Assembly: GCA_963691655.1 (NCBI GenBank) | Contig: OY829328.1 | Span: 13,222,704 to 13,286,703 of the forward strand | Source of the DNA: Toxonevra muliebris | Taxonomy: Eukaryota > Arthropoda > Insecta > Diptera > Pallopteridae | DNA length: 64,000 bases | Direction: 5' to 3' | Shown here: piece after piece, positions 46,597-59,475 of the stretch | Position numbering within the stretch: the first letter of the stretch is position 1 | How the letters are laid out: the number at the start of each line of letters is the position of its first letter | Translations under genes and position numbers: made by a program | The notes under the pieces: model-generated | The model's input: only the letters and a program-made list of their open reading frames with translations | What the model was told of the DNA's origin: nothing | The model's database searches: none

Positions 46597-49500
46597 GTTT
46601 GGCTTTAACAAATGTCACGAATTATAAGGGAACTATCGAAAATTCTACACTGAAAAACCAAACAGCAATAAAATCACACTTTTTTCGATAATTAAGCTAA
46701 GGTATTGGCTGAATGCTTGGGTTTGAAGAATAATTTTCTACATTTTTACCTGTCCGCCAGAAAGTGATTGATTTTGCCCCGGTCTCCCCTACATTATGAA
46801 CTTATACTTTATTATATTTCAACGAGTATGCTACTTCCTGTATAATCATCACCTCTGCTTGAAATATACTACAACGACCTGGCAGACAAAAATTTAAACT
46901 TAATCCATATTGCTCAAAGATTACCCCTCCATCTACCCTTCCATCCATGTTTGAAGCGATTGGTGTAGAAATGCAACGCATACTTCTACTGACATCAACT
47001 TTTAATCACGTGAAGACCACTGCCTAATTGCATTTTGGCTTAATGCCTAGTAGCTTTCAGCATGTTTTGCATAAGGGTATAAAGGGTTAAAAAGAGAATG
47101 GTGCTCATGGCTAAGGAAAGGACCTTTTCCAATTTGTGCTCAATCCTTGACGCACCTGTGATGAACAACAATGCTCGATTTCTACTTGTGGGTCTCTTTT
47201 TGAAAAACTATCCACCAAACCATAGCACCATGCATTATACATTCAGATAACAACACATGGTTTCATATCCCATATTTTTCTTACAGCTTCCTTACACAAA
47301 TAAAGGGTATTCTGAATCAAATAACTCCACTTTCATACGGATTTTAACTTTCTTTACCAAGAAACTAATATATATTGGACTCACTTACTTATTACTTGTT
47401 CATAGCGTACTCCAGTGTTTTATTTTCCATTCTTAATGGATCAAATCAAAAGGTTTTAATTGCAACCTTTGTTCTCCCCTCTAAAATTTACTCATTCATA
47501 CAAGGTATGGAAAATTTCATAAGACTTATGCAAACGATAAAGTAAACCAACAAACAAACGACAGACAGAGCTGTTATTTACATAGTACGGATTCGATCAC
47601 ATTTATATCAATCAATAACGAAAAACACATTTATTTCATATAAAATTTCTTTAAAAAAATGTAATAAAATAAAATGAAAACAAAAAAGAAATTAATAATA
47701 CAATGTCGAATAACTAAAAAAACTTAAAAACACCTATTCTATAAACACAGACAGACTGTCAGACAGATATGCGAAGATAAAAAGCACAACAACTGAAACC
47801 ACAACAACAATAACAATTACTGAAAAAGAAATTGAATGAAATTGCTGCTTCTGCTTTTGCTGCTGATGATGAGATTAATATATGCACATATGTATACATA
47901 TATTCATAGATATCAAGATCAATTTATCTTTAACCCAGTAACACTGGCAGCTTCCTCAATCACCAGCACGCTACTTGCTAGGACTACAGTACGTATGGGC
48001 ATTCTCATTGCTCACACTCCCACGCCCACACATGCACAGACAGACATTACTGAAAAAACACTTTCGCTTTGACTGCGTTTTGTGCTACACAATAGATGCG
48101 TACGACGAATGGCAAGCAAGCGGCGCGTATAATTTTGATTGAGTATTTTCAATTAGAAACAGTTTTCAATACAAGCGAAACAAAATAAAAAAAAAAGAAA
48201 AATAAAATGCCACAAAAACAAAATATCATTTTGTACTTTTTCCAAATTTTATTTTCGGTTTCTTTTTCGGTTGCTGCTTTTGTTGTTGTTGTGGTGTTTT
48301 ATTTTTGTCTTAACGTATTTGGAGCATTAGCACTACTACTACTACTACCTAGACAGCATGAAGGCGATATGTTTTAAGACTCACACACACATACATACAT
48401 ATACAGATGCTGCACATTAACAACCAACGAGCGGACGTGTGTTTTCTCTCTGACGTCATTGCTGACCACTAACATAGAGAGGGCAGAGCAGTGAGCAAAT
48501 GTAGTGGCATCCTCACTCTGCAGTTTTTTCCGCTTAGCTTGATGCTTTCGCTCCACACTTTTCTTTTTTCTTTTTTTTTGTTTATCATAGATAATTTCTT
48601 CAGTCTTTTTTTTTTATTTTGATTTTGTGAAACTTTACATTTTAACAGGAAAGGTCATGGATTTCGTATGTTATTCACATATATACATATGTATATACAT
48701 ACATCACTATACACATATAAACATTTGTAGCTGTGTATATTTTTATTTTCCTGTGAAGTGATAAAAAAATTTATGTTTATATTTAGAATTGGAAATAACG
48801 AAAATAAACTTTTTTCTTCGCCGCTCTTTTCGTTGTTCTTTTATTTCTTTTTTTTTTATTTTTTTTTTTTTTGTCTTTTCTTGTGACTTTTGAAATGGTA
48901 ATTTTTCAAAGACCAGTAAAAAATCGTTTGAAGATTTTTTCCAGAGTCTTGAATTCAATACACATACATAGTACATATGCACGTACATATGTATATATAT
49001 AATATATTTCCGAAAAGTTTAATCAATTAAATTGATGTTTCTTTTGAAGCAGTCTCTACTTTTTTAACAATTTTCCTTTAGCTCTTTCAATTTATTTAAA
49101 ACAAAATTTAAATAATTGATTTTCTTTTTTGCTGATGTAGAAAGTTTTTATTTCTTCTCCATTTCTTTCTTTATCGCTATTTGCGTATGCAATAGACATT
49201 GAGGAATTACAGTGATTGATTTATATTTATTAGAACAACTTTAGAGAACATTGAAAAGTTCATAAAAAATCGGCACACATCTAAAGAAATAAGCACTAAA
49301 GCATGTGCATTTCAAGTTATTGTAGCGTGAAATATTGAAAATCATTACACTAGAATTTCCACTCACTACCAAACAATTAATTCTTAAGAATATATCAAAA
49401 TCCGATTAAATGTTTCCAAAGTATATATGATTAAGATTAACGTCTCAACCATCTGGAAGATAGAAAATAAAACATAAATTGTTTAAGGATACTTTCAACC

Positions 49501-50354
49501 TATGCAAACGAATCCAGGCTCGGATTTCATTAATTTGAAATTGTTGCGCAATGTAATCAAAACTAGAAAATACATATTTTTCTACACGGCACCACTCCTT
49601 GGCTTTCAATAGCAAACTTCCAAGAGTAAAAGGGGTTCAATATAAAAATTGTTAATTTTAATCTAAAATATCTTTAAAAGTTTTCCAACATCGGAATATG
49701 AAACTCGAATTGAGCGTTTAAAAATCTTTGAAAAATCATTCGAACATTTTTCATCCTTTTTCCATCATGATGGAATAACTATGAAAATTATGTTACGGGA
49801 TTTAATTTTATTGCTCAAAAGTAGAATAAAATAGAGTATATTTTCCATTTTTTTCATAGAAAACAGTGCCCTCGAGTTTAATTCTTTTCCATATCGATAT
49901 TTAAGCCTTCAACGGTTGGTGGAAAACCAAATTAAACAAAATTTCACAATTTTCAAGCTTTCAGGGTTTCCATACGCCACTTTCCCCGGCATAAACGATC
50001 TCGAAACAAAAACGATCAGTTTCGATCTATTCTATTAGTTATGTATGTATATTTCTTCGTATATTAGATAATAAAATTCTAAGAATAAAAATCCATCAAT
50101 TACTCACACATCACCAAGTAAAAAAATAAATAAGTCTCAAAGGTGCATGCAGCTGCACTTTTTTTTACTTTTTTTTGCTGCTTATTTGCTTTTCTTGCCG
50201 TTTCAATTATTGTTGTTTCCTTTGCTTTAGTAATATTTGTTGTTTTACCAAATCGAATCTAAATAATTATAGTACACAAGTACAAACATTTACAGCCAGA
50301 GATATGAAATAAGATTCTTTTAAGAGATTTTTTGGAGCTTTTAAAATACAATGT
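46597..50354. other. Non-coding DNA; possible upstream regulatory region
   Basis: No coding gene is supported. The GC-richer patch 47930-48560 is unlike the AT-rich surroundings and could hold a promoter or 5' UTR exon, but nothing decisive is visible. CATA microsatellites occur near 48385-48400, 48675-48720 and 48960-49000. Confidence 0.4.
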
Positions 50355-50516
50355 TTAACCCTATTCATCCCACGCAGTCACTTTGAGTCACTATTGAAAT
50401 TAAAATCGTTATATTTTTCAAAAAAGAAAAAAGAAAGCATGGCATTGTCGATTATGGAGAGTTTTATGATACTTTATACGGCAATTTGATGTACCGTGTT
50501 TGTATGTCAAGATATA

Positions 50517-51286
50517 AGGAGTGAGATCGAAAAAATCTTAACATATATAAAATTCAATAATTTTTAAACGGTTGATCTTAGAGTTATGATTTTTTCTTTA
50601 TTTAATTGATAATATTTTACAAATTACAGAAAAATATAACTTTTATAGTTCTAACCACTATTAATGAACTCGTGGACCTTCCATTAAAGATTTGATAGTT
50701 GTTTCAGACACCTTTTTGGAACAGTTTGCCCATCTCCTTTTAAAATCTTCGATATTTTTGGACACCTTTTTTGTGCTCTTTAAGTTTCTTTTCACAAGAG
50801 CCCAATATCTCTCCACTGGTCTTAGCTCCGGACAATATGGAGGATTGTCCTCTCTTAGTACAAAAACCGGGCAGCTTTTCTACCAGATGTGTTTGGAGAT
50901 CTTTTCAATATGCTTTCTATTTTCTTGGCTTTCCCAATATCATGTGGTCCTTGTTTTCTTCCCGAACCAGATTTCCTATCGATAGTCAAATTCTCCTGAA
51001 ACTCTTTAATAACATTGGAAACAGTTTGACGGCAGACCTTCAATTCTTTGGCCAATTTTTTGTAGGACCAATTTGGATTTTTTGGAAAATTTTTAATAAT
51101 TTTAAGACGTACTTCTTTTTCTTCACTCATTTTGATCAAACTCACATATATATCAACATGTTTGTCATTAAAAATAACAACTGACATATTTTTCAAAGAT
51201 AACTAGATCAAAGAAATTTTTAAATTTTACACCCAAAACAAATTATTAAGTAAAACGTGTGTTAAGATTTTTTTAATCTCACTCCT
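50517..51286 (-). mobile_element. DD37E Tc1/mariner-like element, copy C (nested, internally deleted)
   Basis: Ends AGGAGTGAGATCGAAAAAAT and AGGAGTGAGATTAAAAAAAT (reverse-complemented), TA on both sides (50515-50516, 51287-51288). The minus-strand transposase from ATG 51130 reads MSEEKEVRLKIIKNFPKNPN and the HTH KVCRQTVSNVIKEFQ without interruption to RSPNTSGRKAARFLY. Everything between the DNA-binding part and the C-terminus is deleted. The C-terminal piece keeps the motif PELRPVERYWALVKRNLKS with the catalytic Glu. It is inserted inside the piggyBac element. Confidence 0.88.
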
Positions 51287-51288
51287 TA

Positions 51289-51755
51289 GATTTACCGATT
51301 TATCGCGTTATTTGGCATTTGATGATAGGACCATGATAACGGTACGTAGATCGCATCATAAATTTACTTCGATTGGAAATCTTTGGAACTTGATAAATAC
51401 TTTTTGTATAATCATTTGGTGGACTTGCGGTAGCGGATATTTTACTGTGAGATACTGTATGTATCTAAGGAAGGCAGCGCTAAGAGTTAAATCTTAGCAC
51501 AGCATGGAGTGGAACAGCTCTGTAAGCAATATGAACGACCGAAGAGAAATGTAACTTCCGAAAATTACTTTACAAGTTTAGAATTGTCGTAAAGCCTGTT
51601 ATCAAAACAATTAACTTGTGCTAGTACGATGCAAAAAATAAAAGGTGCATTTCAAATAATTTTCTTCCTTACAAGAATAGAGAAGTAGAAGGCGGGATTT
51701 TTGCAGTAATAAAACAGAATCGTTAATAAGTTATGTGGCAAAAAATAAGCTATTA
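51289..51755 (+). pseudogene. piggyBac-type transposase fragment
   Basis: From 51289 the plus strand reads FTDLSRYLAFDDRTMITVRR, resembling the piggyBac core around its second catalytic Asp (Y..IDE.M motif), then NLWNLINTFCIIIWWTCGSG with a 'SGY' motif. After a gap and shift, NVTSENYFTSLELS(stop)SLLSKQLT resembles the D.FFTS..L motif block. The N-terminal half is missing, the fragment has stops, and it is cut by the nested insertions. Assignment is supported by the enclosing TTAA and CCCTATT ends. Confidence 0.6.
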
Positions 51756-51757
51756 TA

Positions 51758-52870
51758 CAGGGTGATTTTTTTGTGGTACCCGATGTTAAACTGGAACAAT
51801 GACAGCAGCTATCAAATCGTCATCTCACAGCTCATGTAATAAACTCCAGTCCAGTACAAATTTTCCCATTTTATTTTAAAAATCGGCCGTCTATTACGTT
51901 AACACAACGTTCCCACCAAGGCGGTATTTAGGGGGGAGGTTTTTGGGGTTCTGACCTCCCTCTCTTCCCCCCGAAATGTGGAAACTTTCTTCTATTTTTT
52001 GATATTAATTGCCAGTGGATGAAAAAAAGTCAAAATAAAATCTATTGAACAGTTTTTAAATATTTTTTTTAAATATTCATTTGGAAGGGCAAGATTCAGC
52101 CTATAATTTCTGGATTTCGAAGTTTGTAGCACGCCAGTGTTCCGCTCTCCAATTTTTAAAAATGGCCAAAAATTCTATTTTAGGATTTTCCATCACATTT
52201 TTTCTAAAACGTGGCGTGATGGGCAATTTTTGACCTCAGATTCGTGTTCAGTATAAAAAATTCATTCACAAACACTAGGAACCATTTTATTCGCCATGTA
52301 GGGCAGTAGTAGTGGATCAGCTCCAAAGTTTTAGGAAACAATCTTAAAATGTAATTAATTCTTTAACCCATTATTGCTCAGAGCACCCCGACTCGGAAGA
52401 TCTCTTTCAATGCAGTAACTGCACGAATTTCGGGAATATAAGCCAAACTCATCCGGATTCCTTAACATGGCCCGAATTCGCACTGCTAATCATTTGAAAA
52501 AAATGAACCTCTGACTATTTTTAGTATTTTCGGTAATTTTTTTGAGGTCGGGCTCATCATCAGTAATGGCAAGTCAATGTCAATTTTCTTCGAATGGAAA
52601 TACCCCCCCTCGAAAAAAAATCCTGGCTACGTCCCAGGTTCCCACAGACCAAAATATCGTTTGAAAAAAGTGCTAACACCGAAGACAACAATAGCTTTTT
52701 CTTGTGGGGATATTTAAAAAGTCTGCCAATATACCAGAGCTTATGCCAATATACCAGAGTCTCTTGAACAACTTAAGGCAAACATACGCAACGAAATCGC
52801 CGAAATTTCACATGAAATACCAGATTATATTATTCTTCTTGTTTATTTATCAGATTTTAAAAAATTTTAG
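51758..52870 (+). mobile_element. Mariner-type (DD41D-like) relic split by a hAT MITE
   Basis: The left end CAGGGTGATTTTTTTGTGG at 51758 follows TA, a terminal motif common to mariner-type elements. After the hAT insert the plus strand reads SFFLWGYLKSLPIY, then YANIPESLEQLKANIRNEIA (about 52690-52820), the usual C-terminal part of DD41D-type transposases. A 15-bp piece (GCCAATATACCAGAG) is duplicated at 52727-52760. The right terminal repeat and most of the transposase are lost. Confidence 0.65.
51917..52637. mobile_element. 721-bp hAT-type non-autonomous element with perfect 8-bp duplication
   Basis: GTTCCCAC flanks both sides (51909-51916, 52638-52645). Ends are CAAGGCGGTATTTAGG and, reverse-complemented, CTGGGACGTAGCCAGG. 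An 8-bp target duplication is the hAT hallmark. G-run and C-run sub-termini (GGGGGG near 51931, CCCCCCC near 52604). No transposase. It interrupts the mariner relic, making it the innermost level of the nest. Confidence 0.82.
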
Positions 52871-52977
52871 AAAAAAAATTGAATGAAATAAGAATAACCG
52901 AGTTAGTTCTATATAGTGACTCTAAGTCACTACGTGGGATTTTACGTTATAAAATAATGTGGGATGAATAGGGTTAA

Positions 52978-55884
52978 ATGAGACAATTGTTTACAGCTGC
53001 AACAATAGCAGCGACAACCGAAATTAACTTGCACGTTATGGCTGCTACTGGCGATGATGACGTTAAAGGTGTTTTTTTTTTGCCATGTGCGTAAGCAAAA
53101 GTAAAGGCTAAACATAAATTTTACTAGATCAAGGCGTACGCCATCGAAAATGAAAAAGGAAATCTTAAACATTTACAGATGTGTATTTAAAACAATTTTT
53201 TCCTCATTTTTTTTTTAAATTGAGACTATAAAAAGTTAAAAATTTCAGAAAAAAATTGAGAATTAAATAGATAAGTAATTCAGAGAAATGCGAACGGAAC
53301 AGCGAAATTTTTCTTATTTCTCTTCTGCAATTAATAATGTTTTCAGTTTTTATTTTGCCTGCTTAATTCATAGCTTCTTGGCAGCCCTATCGGAAATATA
53401 TTACAATACTTATAATATTATTTTAATTTGGTAGTGTTCTGAAATGTGTACAACTGCTAGATTGAATTGAAAGAAAGATTTCTCACATACAAATTGCATA
53501 CTGCAGAAACATAGCTGTCGCTGCATTCTGTCAGTTTTATTATAAATTGTGATATATAATCGTAAAATCTCCAACTGGGAGTTATTTTTGAAGCAGAAAT
53601 AAGCTTTATTACATACTGCATAATTTATATGCATTTCTCTTTTCTCCAGCATATTTCCCCCTCCCCCCCAACGAAGAATAACCATTTTTTCCACAAGTCA
53701 ACAGATACAAAGGAAAGAAGAAGAAAAAAACAATAAAAAGAGTTAAGATTTCTGTGAAATAATTACGCTCAACTGACAATTGCCCTTCACTTTCTTTTAG
53801 CTGTCAACATAGAATGCTTCACAAAAAATGGTGACAATTGTTGGCTGCCAACGAGTAACATCTGCAAATAGCCAGCAATGAAAAGGAAAAATAAAAAGAC
53901 GAAAAATGGTGCATAGTAATAGAAAAGAAAAAAAAAATTTAGCACATAAATTCTCAGAATCGCACAATTATAAATATTTAGATAGATATTTTATTATACA
54001 CTACTACAATGTATGTATAACTCAATTTTTACTTCCACTGTAGAGCGGAGAGTATTTGCTTAGCTTCCTTTGTCAATTGCTGTCAGGCATTTAAGCGCGG
54101 AGTATTTGCTGAAGAAAAAACTAAATGAGAATTTTTAAACTTGCTGCTTCCCAACTTAATAAACTTAAGTCTTTCAACAATAAGTACATAATTTATATTT
54201 TTGAAAACATTGCAAGCAGCTATTGTTGCACGCATTCTGCACTCGAACTCGGTATGCCACTGCACTGTGGCACCACTGGTTGTAGGGTGCGCTCGCTGCG
54301 TTTAACTATGTACTTGACACACAGGATTATCGCGTTGATAGTCTCTCTATTTACTTCATTTTACTAGGGCACAAACAATTGAATAAAATCCTTTTTTATT
54401 CTATGTACCTATACATTTCTGGCATGAAAAGTTTTCTGCAATGAAATTTTATGCTAGGGATCAAGTAGTGAAAAGATTATGACAAACATAAATTCAATAG
54501 ACTTAAAATAAAAAGCATACTTGAATTTTTTCTCATTGAAACTTTTTTTGTTATGGGTTTACGAGTAGTAACTGGATAGGACATAACATTAATTATTCTA
54601 CGAATAGTAGATGGCACACAAAATTAATTATTCCTTTTGTTATACAATAATTTCACTAATTTCAAAATTATCTCACAAATTCATACTCAATCTGATTATC
54701 ATGCCATATTGTATGCCATTCATTGTACAAAGTACAAATACCTACTTTTTTGCATAATTTATTTGCAATATGCCAATATTAATTCATGTTTTTTCTCTTT
54801 TTGCACTGATGATTATTATTAGAGACAGCATCTCTCTGGTGATTTTATCCTTAAGTGTATCACACCACACAAACCAGTAAAATTCGTTGCTCAATGAAAT
54901 CAGGTCAAGTTATGTAAAGAAAGTAAATTATTTCATAAGAAAGTAAAGTGAATTGTATTTCTGTTTTTATGGCGATTTCTTTATGCATTGAAGGTTGTCA
55001 GCATTGTCATTGACAATGTCAGCAATGGCGAATGATTAATGAATGTGCATTGAACTTGAAACATAAATATTTCGAATTTAAACTATGTAAACGCTATCAA
55101 AAATGTGTGTATGTAGACTAAAAATGATTTTAATTGGGATCCTTTTTTGATGCCCCTAAATCCCTGGGTTAATGTTATGGGATCCAAGGGTTCGTGTATT
55201 AAAAATTTCAAAAGAAAAATATACATTTTTTATATTTTTTGATACAAAGCAAAGCGAAATTTGGAAAGTTAAATAACAAAAGAACTCGTTATTCGTTAGA
55301 AATTTATGTAATTTTATTACTTAAGAAATTGGTTTTCTTGTATCCAGAGGTTCCCGTAAGGTTTATTTACAAATGGTGTATAACTTCTTAGAATTTGACA
55401 GATGTTTAAATTAAAATCTAGTCTCGCCTGCGAAACATAAGGCGCTCGAATATTTATAAGATATCTTTTAAAAATTAAGTCATACTGTTTTAAAATTAGT
55501 TCCGTAATTACAAGGATCAAATTAAAGCTTATCAATTAATAAGATTTTATTGAATTTATTAAAACTGAACACACCGAATTTTAAAATTGTCCTCTATGTA
55601 TTTATTCTTAGCATATATCATTCATATTGAGCTTTAAATTATTGTGTACTGATCAAAAATATTTGAAAAATGTATGACTTTGTTTTATTTGTTAAACAAA
55701 TTCAAAGATTCTTTTAACATATGCACTTAAATTTAAGAAAGAACGACTTTACATACGCTAAAATCGCTGATTAATCGCAAAAAAGGTTTCGGGACCGAAT
55801 CATTTAGCAAATTAGCGGGCGTATTTCCTAATTACTTTCTTTGATTTACTTTCCAAAACATTCCTTTTCCTCTTCAACTAAACA
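52978..55884. other. Non-coding DNA
   Basis: No gene, splice-flanked exon or recognised transposon was found. Short open frames here have skewed, AT-driven composition. Confidence 0.4.
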
Positions 55885-55888
55885 TTAA

Positions 55889-56687
55889 CCCTTTCGTTGT
55901 TTTCGGCTAATATATTATACAAAAAAATGTTCATATTTCACTACTTCTCATTTGAAACTTATCGGGAATTTCAAAAACGGGAGCAAAACGGGAGTACAGT
56001 TTTTTTTTAAATTGATTTTGAAAAATAGTCCAAATTACATTTGTGGGCATTTACGAAGTGAAGGTACAAAGTTTAAAATTTTGAGCAAGTATATAAATTT
56101 TTTTTTTTAATTTATAATAGTTTAAAACGAAAGTTAAAACTCCATCTCATAACACAAAATTAATAACTTAAAAAAAAAAGTTTTTAAAAAAAATTGTACA
56201 TTATAGTGTACAAATTCATGCAACTCGAATATACAATATAAGTAATGTACAATAAATAATTTGGTTACTATTGTGTATAAAAGACATGAAAGGTTGAAGA
56301 TTTTTGAATTATTTTCTGCGGGTATTCAAAAAATTGGGATAGTGTTGATTTATTTTTTGTTCAACAAACGAAAAAATAACAAGGTTCTGAAAGTGGATGC
56401 TGATAGAACTCGGGGGAAAAAAATATACGGGTCTCGGCGTTTTAAAAGTATACATCAAATTTTTTTTTTACGTAGGCCCAAAGTTTGCCCATTTCTAACA
56501 GATTAAGTATAATAAACCATAAGATAACTTGTTAGTTTTGCATCAGAGCTTGTGTGTATGTTCAGTAATTTATATGTGAATTTTCCGTAGAATATTTTCT
56601 TTCTGCATATTAATCCTTTGGCACCCACCATTATTGGTCTTTTCGAAAAAGCTTCGTTTTTGGCCCATTACGAAGGTTGATAGAGGG
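55889..56687. mobile_element. Possible TTAA-flanked piggyBac-like element (weak)
   Basis: TTAA at 55885-55888 and 56688-56691 bracket CCCTTTCG... and, reverse-complemented, CCCTCTAT.... Only the first four to five bases agree firmly, so the ends could match by chance. An AAGTGGATGCTGATAG stretch near 56392 resembles part of the MITE at 29961-30340. Confidence 0.25.
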
Positions 56688-56691
56688 TTAA

Positions 56692-59475
56692 TATGTTCAA
56701 GAAATATATTTCCCATGAAATTTTACTATAGGTCACTGAACAACAAATTTCTGTATACTTGACTTTAGTAAAAATAAACTCAAATTACAAAAAAGTTTCA
56801 AATTTTCAACTTTTATAATTAGTGAACAAGTGTGTTTTTAAAAGTATTTTCTAAACTAAAAGTTTATTTTACATTGCAAAATAAACCTTAGTTGTTTTTT
56901 CCACAAAAAAAAAAAAATTAAAAATTTAAATTTTTTTTCTTGAATTTTTACTCCTTTCACGCATTTTGTTCATTATAATGTACAAAATTCCATAAGCTCT
57001 ACAGCCTTTCCCAAAAACTTCTTTCATAATTTTTTTGGTTTTTTTCTTAACAAAGTCCGAATCTACGAATATAAAACAACAAAAATTTTCTCAAAGTGTT
57101 TGTCTGTGGCATCTTCAATAGGTTTTGTAATCTGAACAATTTAAGTGTTTTTTGTTTTTTTTTTGTATTGTCCAATATTCCAATATTTCAAATATTGCGA
57201 TTACAATTATTGTAATTAAAATTATTATTATTAATAAGTATGAACCCCGTGGCTTTAGCCCCGTAATTTCAAAACTTCGAAAATGGCGCGGGATTCAGGG
57301 ATTAAATCCCTTAGTACCTACTTTGTGCTTCATCAAAACGATAGACAAAAACATGAAATTAACTTAAAATTTGTATTGAATCTCTACAGTATAACTATTG
57401 CAGCTATGATAAATTAAGTTTATGTTTATTAAACTAACACAACTACCCACAGGATTGCTTTGTTGGCCACCACAACATATTTAGGTCTGGACTGCCTCTA
57501 TAAAACTTTGCCAATCGCCTCTGCCAAGTGCACAAGCGTCTGTCGGTAAGACCAAGTCTGATAAGGCCTTCCTATACCTGAGGTTTCTAACTGAGATTAG
57601 GGCGTGATACGAATATAAAGCTTTCTTAAATTTAGAATTTTATACCATTCATACCAACATGCCCTAGCCGTTGAATTTTTTTGGGGATGACTATGTCAGT
57701 GTCAACGGGCCGTATTTGGCCTAAGTGCGTCCTGATGGACAGCCACTAAACCTAAACATGTCAGTGTCGCAACTAAAATACATCTCTTAGAAAGATCATG
57801 AAACAAAAACAATGGGATCCAAACGATAGTTACAAGGTTCGGAGTCAAACAGTGAGCAGAATCTTCAACACAGTATATAACGTTATGGGAATGATTTAAA
57901 ACTTTTCTGACCGTATGATAGCTTCTTCTATTTAACCAGGCGTCAATGAACATACTTTTTGTTACACCGTCAATGAACAGGGTGTGTGACACCCGAGTAA
58001 CAATAAATCCTTACAAAAAAATAGATTTTTAGGGTTTTCTTTTTTTATTTCATAAAACAAATTTTAAGTGCAAAAAAAAAATAAAACAAAAAAAAAATAT
58101 TCTCTTCTTCTTATATATATATATATGTATATTTTGAAACAAAAAGTTAGGATCTACAAAATTAACATAAAATCACTGAACAGCTCGAGTGTATACACCC
58201 GGGTTAAAATGGCTGCCAAGTTTTGACTAATGTTACTAAATAGTATTTCCATTTCTGTTTATCATATTTCAAATTTATAAATAAATTCATATTGAAATTT
58301 TTCTTAATTTGTACCATGTAAACCAAGCATTTGAAAATTTGTGCAAATTTATTTCTTTGTGAAAAGTTTTATTTACATGACAACAATAATGACATTTCGA
58401 ATATACATACACAAAAACTAAACCATAAATAAAATGCAAGTACTTGTAAACCGCATGAGCAATTGTCACAGAGTTAGGTCCGCGCAAAGTTGTATGCAGC
58501 AGCGCTCAATAGTTGCAACAACTGCAGTAGTAGTAACAACTGCAGTAGTAGCAATAGCTGCAATAGTGGCAACAACGGAAGCAAGAGTAACTACAAAAGC
58601 AGCAAATAATAACAGCAACAACTGCAGCATCATATCAACTCAAACAAAGACAAGAATACTACATTTTTCTGGTAACTATTCAAATATATTTTCAGTTTGT
58701 TTTTTATCCATGCCATCAGCAAGAGTTGCCAAAGTATTTTTTTCGTATAGTTTTCCTTTTGCTGCATATAATTTAACGCAACAAAAATAAAATAAAAACA
58801 GCAACAGCTAAAATGAAAGAGGAAAATTTATTTATGTGTGCACAAAGGACAACAGAAGTTCTTCAATTTCTTTTCTCTTTCCTTTTTTTTTTTTTTTTGT
58901 AGCTTATATGCGTGGGTTTTGGTGGGATTTATGTAAAACAAAACGAAAAATAAAATAAACAAAAGCTAGTGGCAAGTTCTAAAACAAAACATTACCACTT
59001 TTTTGTTGTTGTTTTTTTTTTAAGTTATATTAGTTTTGTAACCGCATGCAAATTGTAAAGTTTAAAAGTTTTTTTAGGTTTAGAAAAACGTACCAATGTT
59101 TTCCTATTGTGTTGTAATTCCTTTGAAAATATTCGCCAGCATGGAACGTAAAGAGAACCTTCAATTTCTGAGTCTTGCATTTTTTTATATGTATTTTTGT
59201 ATTTGTATTACCTACCAACATTGAAGTATAATATTGGCTTCCACTTTGTAAATTATTTCTTAAATGGCATTCATTAAATTTATTTTATTTTTATTTCTTA
59301 TTTTTGTTTCTCTATTGCATTCTCATGAAAGTGCACAAATTTCATTTGAAATAAAAGATTTCTGAATTCTTTATACTCCAAAAAAAAAAAAGAACAAACA
59401 CTGCTCAACATAATTTTTTTATTTTTATTACCAAAATGTAGGAGAACTATACTAAGAAGATAACAATTTTATCTA
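56692..59475. other. Non-coding DNA with repeat debris
   Basis: GC-richer debris at 57240-57310 and 57430-57770 includes, on the minus strand near 57540-57480, a frame (GRGDWQSFIEAVQT) resembling the C-terminus of some non-LTR polyproteins; weak. A trinucleotide-rich block follows at 58434-58680. Confidence 0.35.
58434..58680 (+). repeat. CAA/CAG/GTA trinucleotide-rich block
   Basis: Interrupted trinucleotide runs (GCAACAACTGCAGTAGTAGT and similar). It yields an Ala/Thr/Val-rich open frame on the plus strand that is probably not a gene. CAG/CAA-rich runs are common in fly 5' UTRs and enhancers, but the function here is unknown. Confidence 0.6.

Larger units (their letters stand above)
50359..52973 (+). 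mobile_element. piggyBac-family element with nested insertions
   Basis: TTAA flanks both ends (50355-50358, 52974-52977). The 15-bp ends are identical: CCCTATTCATCCCAC. Inner repeats are placed asymmetrically: directly after the left end (GCAGTCACTTTGAGTCACTA), but about 25 bp further inside on the right (GTAGTGACTTAGAGTCACTA, reverse-complemented). This layout mirrors the classical piggyBac element. The interior has a transposase scrap and two or three later insertions: a DD37E element (50517-51286) and a DD41D relic (51758-52870), which itself holds a hAT MITE (51917-52637). Without these the element would be well under 1 kb. Confidence 0.88.

Noticed and set aside
47836..48072. 78-codon plus-strand frame with poly-Leu start and a Thr/His-rich tail
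   Set aside because: Low complexity, no domain, no splice or promoter context.
58434..58790. 118-codon plus-strand open frame rich in Ala, Thr and Val
   Set aside because: Produced by CAA/CAG/GTA trinucleotide runs; no domain and no conserved motif.
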